In this document: positions 1 through 5,304 of the stretch, piece after piece
Layout: each line of letters begins with the position of its first letter
Position numbering within the stretch: position 1 is the first letter of the stretch
From: an uncultured Peptoniphilus sp.
Lineage (GTDB): Bacteria > Bacillota > Clostridia > Tissierellales > Peptoniphilaceae
DNA: 5,304 bases
Direction of reading: 5' to 3'
Assembly: GCA_947254665.1 (NCBI GenBank)
Contig: CAMYEJ010000097.1
Span: 1-5,304 of the forward strand
Translations under genes and position numbers: made by a program
Notes under the pieces: generated by a model
Seen by the model: the letters and a program-made list of their open reading frames with translations, nothing else
What the model was told of the DNA's origin: nothing
Databases searched by the model: none

Positions 1-1026
1 ATCAAGTTGTTCTTCAGATTTAAGCTTCTCTAATTCAGAAATCGCATTGTTAACTTCTTTATATTGTTTTGAATTATCTGGTAAAGCTTTCTTTGCTTGC
101 TCTCCTCTTATTATCCAATATCCAAGCCTTGCCCTTGTTCTTTCGTTGTATAGTTTGTTAATTTCTTTATCTTTTCTATTTTTCCCCCAATTAATTGATA
201 GGAAAAATTGTGGAGTTTCTAATGTCTTTCCTGTTTTATCTTTATACTTAATTTTACCAGTAAGTGCTTTTGCTCCTAATTCAGTTGGAATAGAAATAGA
301 AATTGCATTTGAGTTTTGATGATCTTCTGGATTAATTGCATTACCCAAAGTAACTGGAATTTGTTTTGTCCCAAATATTGGTTCTAAATAAATTGATTCA
401 ATTCCATTTGTCTTTTCAGGGTTAGTAATAAAGTCTATATCTATATCATTTCCCCATTTTGTAACAGACATTTTTGAAAATAAATCCTTTACACCAGGTA
501 GTTCCTCCCCATTTGCTGCTAAGAATGTATAATCTATTGTATATTCTCCATCTTCTTTTAGCTTATTTTCACCATAGTATTCATATGTTGCTAATATATT
601 TGCTAAATTGCTTGCATAACTTTCTGCTATTTTTTCTTCAACAGAATTTTTTGATAATTTATATCTCGCCGCATCGCTAAATATTTCAAACCAAGGTGTT
701 TCTTCTATCAATGATGAAGGAACTCTTAATGCATCTTTAACATACATCTTTCCGTTATAAAATTTAGCATTTTCCTTATTTATCGCTGAATCATAAATAT
801 AACCATCAGTATATTTTATATAACCTGTCCCCATTAGGTGTTTTAATATTTTGTCATTGTTTAGAATTTCATCTGCCTTTTCTGCTATTTGTTTAATTGT
901 TGAAGCTTTAGCTGGTGTAAAGGCAAAAACTGGTTGTGTGCTTCCTAACATTGTTATTATTGATAAGCCTAAGGCTACCTTCTTGTGTAAGCTAATAATG
1001 TTTAGCTTTTCTTTTTTATTGTTCAT
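1..1026 (-). CDS. Secreted NEAT-like surface protein, probable heme acquisition (3' end missing)
   Basis: The reading frame opens at the ATG at 1026 and stays open for 342 codons to the window edge, so the C-terminus and any anchor are unseen. Residues 1-35 form a signal peptide: a Lys-rich start, a hydrophobic core near 17-28 and a VFA cleavage site before Phe36. Residues 36-155 are a mixed region with no family I recognise. Residues about 157-280 look like a divergent NEAT domain: they open with DGEYTIDYTFLAANGEE, carry a middle AISISIPTELGAKALTGKI strand pair and end with FFLSINW. The usual NEAT heme-binding YxxxY pattern is not visible, so heme binding is uncertain. Residues 285-342 are charged and helical and may be a linker or repeat module. 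A weak AAAGGA site sits 8 nt before the ATG. The gene lies 43 nt after the flavodoxin with no terminator between, so it is probably in the same operon. The heme role is inferred from fold resemblance and context. Confidence 0.8.
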   Translation of the reverse strand, partial: MNNKKEKLNIISLHKKVALGLSIITMLGSTQPVFAFTPAKASTIKQIAEKADEILNNDKILKHLMGTGYIKYTDGYIYDSAINKENAKFYNGKMYVKDALRVPSSLIEETPWFEIFSDAARYKLSKNSVEEKIAESYASNLANILATYEYYGENKLKEDGEYTIDYTFLAANGEELPGVKDLFSKMSVTKWGNDIDIDFITNPEKTNGIESIYLEPIFGTKQIPVTLGNAINPEDHQNSNAISISIPTELGAKALTGKIKYKDKTGKTLETPQFFLSINWGKNRKDKEINKLYNERTRARLGYWIIRGEQAKKALPDNSKQYKEVNNAISELEKLKSEEQLD

Positions 1027-1069
1027 TTAATCATTCCTTTCTAACTTTTTATTTAAAATTGTATGCTTT

Positions 1070-1582
1070 TTAAGCGGTTTCTTTTATACTTTTTGCAAAA
1101 TATTCTGCTGCTTGTTCTAGTTCTTCATCTGTTGCTTTTCTAGATTCAAGACCTGTTTGTATCATTTTTTCTTTTATCTTTTTTGGAACTACTAGTCCTG
1201 TAATTCCTCTTAATTTTTCTATCATCTTGGGATCAACTAGCCCTGGGCATATGTATTGTCCCAAGGAGTCCCTGTCTATTAAAAGATTCTCTAAGTTTTT
1301 TATCACCTTCCTTCCATGTTCTGAGTCTGGCATTGCTCCCAAGGTCGCAAATAAGCCAAGTTTTTTATTTTTTATTGTCTTTAAGAATTTTAATGCCTTG
1401 GTCTCTAAGGTCCCTCTATCGATCCAGGCACCCAAAAGTATGAAGTCAAATTGTTCTACTTTAGGTGCATCTCTTATGTCTTTTATCATCATCTGGTGTT
1501 CATCTTTTAAGACTTCATAAATTTTTTCTGCCATCTTTTTTGTATTGCCCGTTTTTGATGAATATATTATCATTCCCTTCAT
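1070..1582 (-). CDS. Flavodoxin-like FMN protein of the heme operon
   Basis: This is a cytoplasmic 170-residue single-domain flavodoxin-family protein. The N-terminal strand MIIYSS runs into the phosphate-binding loop SSKTGNT (residues 8-14), the classic FMN P-loop. A second loop, LLGAWIDRGTLE (49-60), carries Trp53 where many flavodoxins stack an aromatic on the isoalloxazine ring. A third loop, ATLGAMPDSEHG (79-90), follows the next strand. The C-terminal part, with a CPGLVDPKM motif (112-120), is longer than in short electron-carrier flavodoxins and resembles the Flavodoxin_3-type families. It starts 10 nt after the ATPase stop, with AGGAGG 4 nt before the ATG, so it is part of the operon. 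The expected role is one- or two-electron transfer via FMN. In this setting it may feed heme reduction or an anaerobic heme-degrading enzyme, as HmuF is proposed to do in Fusobacterium, but the partner is not in view. A BilS-like role in bilin metabolism is another possibility. Family confidence is high; the specific role is inference. Confidence 0.9.
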   Translation of the reverse strand: MKGMIIYSSKTGNTKKMAEKIYEVLKDEHQMMIKDIRDAPKVEQFDFILLGAWIDRGTLETKALKFLKTIKNKKLGLFATLGAMPDSEHGRKVIKNLENLLIDRDSLGQYICPGLVDPKMIEKLRGITGLVVPKKIKEKMIQTGLESRKATDEELEQAAEYFAKSIKETA

Positions 1583-1592
1583 TTTGCCTCCT

Positions 1593-2354
1593 TTATTCTT
1601 CAGCCACTACATACTTTCTATCTTCTATATCTACGATTTTTAATTTTGTATCGTAGATTTTACTTATTTTCTCTCCTGTAAGCACTTCTTTTGCCTTTCC
1701 TTGAAATTCAATTTTACCTTTCATCATTCCTACTATGGTGTCCGAATATTCTATTGATTGGTTGATGTCATGGAGAACCATGATTATTGTCTTTCCAAGA
1801 TTTTTATTTAAATCTTTAACTAGTTTCAAGATTTCTAATTGATATTTTATGTCTAGATATGTTGTCGGCTCATCTAGTAGTAATATTTCACTGTCCTGAG
1901 CTATTGCCATTGCAATCCAAGCTCTTTGTACTTGCCCCCCTGACAGTGAGTTAACTTTTTCATTTCTTATTTTTTCTAGACCACATACTTCTATTGCCTG
2001 TTCTACTTTGTCCTTGTCATCTTGATTTGGCTTTTGCATAAATCCAAGGTATGGGTTTCTTCCATAAGACACTAATTCTTCAACTCTTATATCTCCAGAG
2101 ATTTGATTTTTTTGTCTAACTATGGCTACCTTCTTCGCAAAATCTTTTCTGTCTATATTTTTTATATTTTTGCCATCTAAGGTTATCAGTCCCATCTTTG
2201 GTTTTTCAACTCTAGATATTAATTTAAATAAAGTTGACTTTCCGCAGCCGTTTGCACCGAGTAATGTTGTTATCTTTCCCTTTTCAATTTTTAAATTTAA
2301 ATCTTTAATTATCATCTTTTTATCATAGGAGAAAAATAGATGTTTAATTTCCAT
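1593..2354 (-). CDS. Heme/iron-chelate ABC transporter ATP-binding protein (FecE/FhuC type)
   Basis: This 253-residue nucleotide-binding subunit powers the permease encoded immediately upstream. All catalytic motifs are present: Walker A GANGCGKST (33-41), Q-loop Gln81, signature LSGGQ (137-141), Walker B ILLLDEP (157-163) with catalytic Glu162, D-loop YLD (166-168) and H-loop His195. Length and sequence style match the iron-siderophore/heme subfamily (FecE, FhuC, HtsC). It acts as a dimer on the cytoplasmic face. The ATG overlaps the end of the permease gene by 11 nt, and an AGGAGG 8 nt upstream lies inside the permease C-terminal codons, indicating translational coupling. The staphylococcal isdEF set is usually described as borrowing FhuC, whereas here the transporter carries its own ATPase, as streptococcal htsABC does. 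Substrate is assigned from neighbours, because ATPase sequence alone does not separate heme from siderophore transport. No broken motif is seen. Confidence 0.95.
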   Translation of the reverse strand: MEIKHLFFSYDKKMIIKDLNLKIEKGKITTLLGANGCGKSTLFKLISRVEKPKMGLITLDGKNIKNIDRKDFAKKVAIVRQKNQISGDIRVEELVSYGRNPYLGFMQKPNQDDKDKVEQAIEVCGLEKIRNEKVNSLSGGQVQRAWIAMAIAQDSEILLLDEPTTYLDIKYQLEILKLVKDLNKNLGKTIIMVLHDINQSIEYSDTIVGMMKGKIEFQGKAKEVLTGEKISKIYDTKLKIVDIEDRKYVVAEE

Positions 2355-3333
2355 AATTTTTTCCTCCTATTTTAAGTAATGTTATAAAGAATATTCCACC
2401 TACTACTGTCATAACAACAGATGGCTTTATTTCATATGGATAGGCTATTATCCTACCTAATGTATCTGATAATAGTAATGTAATAGCACCTAGTATCATT
2501 GAGTATGGTATGAGTCTCTTGTGATTTGATCCAAGAATTATTCTTCCTATATGTGGTACTACTAGTCCCAAGAAACCTATGACTCCCACTATTGATGTTG
2601 ATACTGATGCTAAAATTATTGCTATTAGTGCCAGAATAAATCTATCTCTGTTTACATTTACTCCAAGTGATTTTGCAGTTTGATCTTCGAGCTGAAGTAG
2701 GTTTGCTGTTCGTACTGTAAATAGAGATATGACAAGGAAGATTATTCCATAGATTGCCATTATCTTCACATCTGCCCAGGTTTTCTGTGCTACGTTCCCT
2801 TCGATAATCGACTGTACATTGGTAAGATTTCCACCCATCATCGATTTGATTGCTTCATTTATTCCCATAAGAGTCATGTTAAGTGCGACACCAACTAGAA
2901 TTAGTTTTATAGGATTTGATCCACCATTCCATGCCAGTGAATAAATTAGAATATATGCAAGAAGTCCTCCTATAACCGAAAAAGCTGGTGTTAAATAATA
3001 GAGTTTTGGAAAAAGTATCATTACTATGCTCGCTGATAGACTTGCTGCCGAAGATATACCTATTATTCCTGGATCTGTTAGTGGATTTTGCATCACCGCT
3101 TGGAGGAGTACCCCCGATGTGGCTAAAGCTGCTCCTGCGAGTATTGCTATTATTATTCTTGGAAATCTCAAATCGTATATGGTTGCTACATCTGCATCGT
3201 ATTCTACAAATAACCCTCGTATCATCTTACTAAAAGTCATCTCTATTGAGCCTGTCTTGGCAGAATAAAGTGTAAGAGCTAGTAGTATGATTATTGATAC
3301 TATATATATGAAAACAACTCTACTTTTTTTCAT
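2344..3333 (-). CDS. isdF: Heme ABC transporter permease (IsdF/HtsB, FecCD family)
   Basis: This polytopic membrane subunit should form the homodimeric channel that moves heme from the lipoprotein into the cytoplasm. From the ATG at 3333 it has 329 residues, normal for FecCD permeases. Family motifs in order are: DLRFPRI (54-60); GAALATSGVLLQAVMQNPLTDPG (67-89), of which the NPLTDPG element is most diagnostic; VIGFLGLVVPHIGR (251-264), leading to the cytoplasmic ATPase-coupling region; DTLGRI (290-295); and a final VGGIFFITLL helix (311-320). Repeated hydrophobic stretches fit about ten membrane helices. I chose the start at 3333 because GGAGG at 3342-3346 lies 8 nt upstream; the longer frame from 3378 has no such site and ATG at 3339 is too close. 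The start overlaps the lipoprotein gene by 14 nt and the end overlaps the ATPase gene by 11 nt. The isdF name rests on pairing with an IsdE-like lipoprotein; htsB/siaB-like is an equivalent label. Confidence 0.93.
   Translation of the reverse strand: MKKSRVVFIYIVSIIILLALTLYSAKTGSIEMTFSKMIRGLFVEYDADVATIYDLRFPRIIIAILAGAALATSGVLLQAVMQNPLTDPGIIGISSAASLSASIVMILFPKLYYLTPAFSVIGGLLAYILIYSLAWNGGSNPIKLILVGVALNMTLMGINEAIKSMMGGNLTNVQSIIEGNVAQKTWADVKIMAIYGIIFLVISLFTVRTANLLQLEDQTAKSLGVNVNRDRFILALIAIILASVSTSIVGVIGFLGLVVPHIGRIILGSNHKRLIPYSMILGAITLLLSDTLGRIIAYPYEIKPSVVMTVVGGIFFITLLKIGGKNYGN
2363..2368 (-). promoter_or_regulatory. Ribosome-binding site of the ABC ATPase gene
   Basis: AGGAGG lies 8 nt before the ATG at 2354 and is formed by Gly-Gly codons in the permease C-terminus (GGKNYGN). 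It supports coupled translation across the 11 nt overlap. Confidence 0.8.
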
Positions 3334-4237
3334 TGCCATTTCCTCCAGTGTTACTTTCTTCATTAGATGTATTTTCATAGAACAGTTGGTCTAAATCATC
3401 AAGCGCTTCTTTGTAGTCGAATTTAGCACTCATTCCGAATTTTTTATAATCTAAGTCATATACTTTATTGTCTTTTACGGCTCTGAAATGTTTCCAAATG
3501 TCATTTTCAGCAAAATCTTTTTTAAACATTTCCTTTACATCGTCTGGCATTGCATGTGCAGTTCTAAGTATTATGTCCGGGTCTTTTTTAAGCATATCTT
3601 CTGTATTTATAGTTAAAAATTGTTGATCAGTGCCTTCATAAACATTTTCAGCTCCTGCTAATTTAACTAAGCTTCCAACATATGAATTTTCTGTAGCAAC
3701 TACAAAAGAACCTGGTAAACCCATAAGTATTAACACCCTTGGTGCTTTCTTATTCTTATGCTTTTCTTTGTAATCTTCTATGAATTTTTTGTAGTCATCC
3801 ACCAATTCCTTTGCTTCTTTTTTTCTATCTAAAAGGTTTCCCAAATCTTCAATGGACTTATACATTCCGTCCACATTGTTTAAATTTAAAAATCCATAAT
3901 CTAAATTTGCAGCTTTATACTTAGGAAGTAGATCCGATATTAATGATACCGGAGAGAATACATAGTCAGGATGTAGTTGTTTTAATTTTTCTATATCCGG
4001 TGTCATCGCCATACCTATTTTAGGTACATCTTTGTATCTTTCTGGAATATTTTCTATATCAGAATCAGGCACCGCTACTAAGTCTACGTCCAATTTTTCC
4101 ATTATGTCGACTGTTGCAATTGACGTTGCAGCTATTCTTAATTGTCCTTCGCTTTTTTTATTACTTTGATTTTGATCTACACAAGCTGTAAGTATTACCA
4201 GTACAATTATTGTCGCTAGGAGTTTTTTAATTTTCAT
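3320..4237 (-). CDS. isdE: Heme-binding ABC transporter lipoprotein, IsdE/HtsA type
   Basis: This membrane-tethered substrate-binding protein should receive heme from surface proteins and deliver it to the permease. From the ATG at 4237 it has 305 residues, close to IsdE. A lipoprotein signal peptide ends in the lipobox LTAC with Cys19 as lipidated residue. The body is a class III (helical-backbone) binding protein. Several stretches recall staphylococcal IsdE: PERYKDVPKIG (66-76), VLILMGLPGSFVVAT (168-182), SYVGSLVKLAG (185-195) and NDIWKHFRAVK (245-255). IsdE binds heme through Met78 and His229; here Met78 (in IGMAMTPD) and His228 (in RTAHAMPDD) sit in matching contexts, so heme rather than a siderophore is the likely ligand. 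The last 18 or so residues are a Ser/Asn/Gly/Glu-rich tail beyond the IsdE-like core, and the TGG codons there contain the permease ribosome site. An in-frame GTG at 4246 overlaps the ribosome site and is not used. The start overlaps the Shp-like gene by 11 nt. Confidence 0.95.
   Translation of the reverse strand: MKIKKLLATIIVLVILTACVDQNQSNKKSEGQLRIAATSIATVDIMEKLDVDLVAVPDSDIENIPERYKDVPKIGMAMTPDIEKLKQLHPDYVFSPVSLISDLLPKYKAANLDYGFLNLNNVDGMYKSIEDLGNLLDRKKEAKELVDDYKKFIEDYKEKHKNKKAPRVLILMGLPGSFVVATENSYVGSLVKLAGAENVYEGTDQQFLTINTEDMLKKDPDIILRTAHAMPDDVKEMFKKDFAENDIWKHFRAVKDNKVYDLDYKKFGMSAKFDYKEALDDLDQLFYENTSNEESNTGGNGNEKK
3342..3346 (-). promoter_or_regulatory. Ribosome-binding site that sets the permease start
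   Basis: GGAGG, encoded by the Gly-Gly codons near the lipoprotein C-terminus, lies 8 nt before the ATG at 3333. The ATG at 3339 is only 2 nt from it, and the ATG at 3378 lies upstream of it, so the permease start is moved to 3333. Confidence 0.8.
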
Positions 4238-5183
4238 ATATTTCACTCCTTTTTTTATTTAATTCATCTTCAACTTTTGCTTTATAAATAAATGATAGGA
4301 TTGCCATAATCATAAGTGCTGAGGTCATTATTACTAACAAACCTACGAATCCATATATAAATGCCATGGTAATCATGCCAGGTTTAGTTTTTTCTTTTAC
4401 CTCTTCTTTTTTATCTTCTGAATAAAATAATTTTTTTATTATTTCGGAATCTTTTGTTAATAGTCCGTGGCTATATCCAAGATCACCTGCTGCTAATTTA
4501 GAATTTACAACTTTCTGCTCTATCTTTTCTCCTTGAACATTAGAGCCTAGCATCTGTCCTACTTCATCATTGTTATCCGATTGTTTTATGTCTTCCGATT
4601 TTGATATATTATTTTTTATTTCGCTTTCTTTAATATTTTGATTTACTTCTAAATCTTTGTCTTTTATCCCCGCAGTAGAAGATTTAATGTTTTGAAGTGT
4701 TGCAAAATCAGTATTTCCTTCTACTAAGTCAGATATTGTAAAGTAAAATATTACATCTCTGCCCATTGGAGCTACATATAATGAAGTTCTAACTACTACA
4801 TTCTTACTTGGTATTTCGAATCTGTAATCTCTTGTTTCTTCTGTCTGTCCAGTTATTTTAGCGGATACAGAATAGAAATCTTGTTCTCCGTAGTTTTGAA
4901 CTGCAAAAGTTTCACCCTTAATATAATTGGCAAGGTTGTACCTAACTGTTAAAAATATTCTTCCATCATCAGTAGTTTCTACAAGAGCTTGAGGTGAAAG
5001 AACATTTTCAGTCATACCTTGACCTATTCCAGGATTATTCCCTGGATCTTCTATTGATCCAGTTACAGGATGACTATAGTATGCTTTTGCCTTCCCTATT
5101 TCTTGTGTGTATGCATAAACATTACTTGCTATCGAAATTCCTATTATTAGACTTAGAATAAAGGCTATTATTTTATTTTTCAT
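4227..5183 (-). CDS. shp: Membrane-anchored Shp-like heme-binding surface protein
   Basis: This 318-residue surface protein should take heme from outer receptors and pass it to the IsdE-type lipoprotein, as Shp passes heme to HtsA in Streptococcus pyogenes. Residues 1-24 are a signal peptide ending VYA. Residues about 25-165 match what I recall of the Shp domain, a NEAT-related beta fold: YYSHPVTGSIEDPGNN (35-50), GQGMTENVLSPQALVE (54-69) and SLYVAPMGRDVIFYFT (134-149). Shp coordinates heme by two methionines (Met66 and Met153); Met57 and Met140 here are the natural counterparts. Residues about 167-265 are a polar Lys/Glu/Asn/Ser-rich spacer, probably disordered and spanning the wall, with a less polar island at 230-256. 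A membrane helix (271-300) and an 18-residue charged cytoplasmic tail follow; no LPXTG sorting signal is present. AGGAGG lies 11 nt before the ATG. The gene overlaps its upstream and downstream neighbours by 11 nt each. Confidence 0.9.
   Translation of the reverse strand: MKNKIIAFILSLIIGISIASNVYAYTQEIGKAKAYYSHPVTGSIEDPGNNPGIGQGMTENVLSPQALVETTDDGRIFLTVRYNLANYIKGETFAVQNYGEQDFYSVSAKITGQTEETRDYRFEIPSKNVVVRTSLYVAPMGRDVIFYFTISDLVEGNTDFATLQNIKSSTAGIKDKDLEVNQNIKESEIKNNISKSEDIKQSDNNDEVGQMLGSNVQGEKIEQKVVNSKLAAGDLGYSHGLLTKDSEIIKKLFYSEDKKEEVKEKTKPGMITMAFIYGFVGLLVIMTSALMIMAILSFIYKAKVEDELNKKRSEIYEN
4246..4250 (-). promoter_or_regulatory. Ribosome-binding site that sets the IsdE-type lipoprotein start
   Basis: AGGAG lies 8 nt before the ATG at 4237 and inside the last codons of the Shp-like gene. 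An in-frame GTG at 4246-4244 overlaps this site and cannot use it, so the ATG at 4237 is the start. It gives a 305-residue protein whose heme-ligand numbering nearly coincides with staphylococcal IsdE. Confidence 0.8.
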
Positions 5184-5304
5184 CTTTTCTAAGTCCTCCT
5201 AAAAATAGTATTTCTTCCTTCATGTCTCGAATCGCTTCTAAATTTTTTCTTATAAAAAAAACTGAAAATATATTAAACGTTATAAAAATTAGTAATATCA
5301 AGAC
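5173..5304 (-). CDS. C-terminal end of a membrane-anchored protein (5' part outside window)
   Basis: Only the last 43 codons and the TAA stop (5175-5173) are visible; the frame is open at the right edge. The visible residues 1-18 form a hydrophobic membrane segment beginning VLILLIFITFN. They are followed by RKNLEAIRD and a charged tail of about 25 residues ending LRKDEK. This is the topology of a C-terminal anchor with a cytoplasmic tail, the same plan as the Shp-like protein that follows. The gene overlaps the Shp-like gene by 11 nt, and its GGA GGA codons (Gly-Gly) create that gene's ribosome site, so it belongs to the same operon. In S. pyogenes the gene before shp is shr, a large heme/hemoprotein receptor that also ends in a membrane segment and charged tail, so a Shr- or NEAT-type receptor is a reasonable guess. 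The fragment has no diagnostic domain, so the product cannot be named. Confidence 0.7.
   Translation of the reverse strand, partial: VLILLIFITFNIFSVFFIRKNLEAIRDMKEEILFLGGLRKDEK
5195..5200 (-). promoter_or_regulatory. Ribosome-binding site of the Shp-like gene
   Basis: A full AGGAGG lies inside the final codons of the upstream membrane-protein gene. Its 11 nt spacing to the ATG at 5183 is longer than the 8 nt used by the next three genes. Ribosomes finishing the upstream gene terminate just past this start, which favours coupled translation. Confidence 0.75.

Noticed and set aside
47..680. Plus-strand open frames of 90 and 68 codons
   Set aside because: They lie antisense to the secreted NEAT-like gene, lack good ribosome sites and give Leu/Phe/Ser-rich products typical of reverse-strand shadows of AT-rich coding sequence.
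1058..1063. TACAAT, a -10-like element on the minus strand before the secreted-protein gene
   Set aside because: The hexamer 17 nt upstream matches a -35 box poorly and there is no extended -10 TG; such hexamers are common by chance in AT-rich DNA.
1027..1069. Possible terminator between the flavodoxin gene and the secreted-protein gene
   Set aside because: No GC-rich hairpin followed by a T-run can be formed in these 43 nt.
2988..3268. Two plus-strand frames opposite the permease gene
   Set aside because: They are reverse-strand shadows of the permease's hydrophobic codons; the minus-strand gene has clear FecCD motifs throughout.
3334..3378. Fifteen-codon N-terminal extension of the permease from the ATG at 3378
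   Set aside because: The extension is antigenic to nothing known, lies fully within the lipoprotein gene and is unsupported; the GGAGG at 3342-3346 directs the ATG at 3333.
4238..4246. GTG start for the lipoprotein at 4246
   Set aside because: The GTG overlaps the ribosome site itself; the ATG at 4237 has an 8 nt spacing.
1..5304. CRISPR arrays, tRNA or rRNA genes, insertion sequences, riboswitches, Fur boxes
   Set aside because: No regular repeats, RNA signatures, transposase or terminal inverted repeats were seen, and the coding sequence leaves at most 43 nt of noncoding DNA.

Overview
The window is AT-rich and almost wholly coding on the minus strand. It reads as one heme-acquisition operon from a low-GC Gram-positive bacterium. 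Strong AGGAGG ribosome sites, a Cys-lipobox lipoprotein, a Shp-type surface hemoprotein and a NEAT-like secreted protein all point to a Bacillota cell envelope. The flavodoxin, and the absence here of an oxygen-dependent heme oxygenase, would fit an anaerobe such as a Gram-positive anaerobic coccus or clostridium. That placement is inference; the sequence does not fix the genus.

Layout in transcription order, from high to low coordinates: (1) the last 43 codons of a membrane protein entering from the right edge (5304-5173), consisting of a membrane anchor and a charged tail; (2) a Shp-like heme-binding surface protein (5183-4227) with signal peptide, Shp domain, long polar spacer and C-terminal anchor; (3) an IsdE/HtsA-type heme-binding lipoprotein (4237-3320); (4) an IsdF/FecCD-type permease (3333-2344); (5) its ABC ATPase (2354-1593); (6) a 170-residue flavodoxin-like protein (1582-1070); (7) the first 342 codons of a secreted protein with a probable divergent NEAT-like domain (1026-1), running off the left edge.

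The likely flow is heme from host hemoproteins to the surface proteins, then Shp, then the IsdE-type lipoprotein, then the permease/ATPase and the cytoplasm. The flavodoxin is placed to supply electrons for heme reduction or anaerobic heme breakdown. Gene order around Shp resembles the streptococcal shr-shp-hts(sia) locus, while the lipoprotein reads most like staphylococcal IsdE. The first five genes are joined by 11-14 nt overlaps, and in each case the upstream gene's last codons carry the next gene's ribosome-binding site, so translation is probably coupled.

The largest noncoding stretch is 43 nt (1027-1069). No promoter, Fur box, terminator, RNA gene, mobile element or CRISPR array was found; the promoter must lie beyond the right edge and the terminator beyond the left edge.
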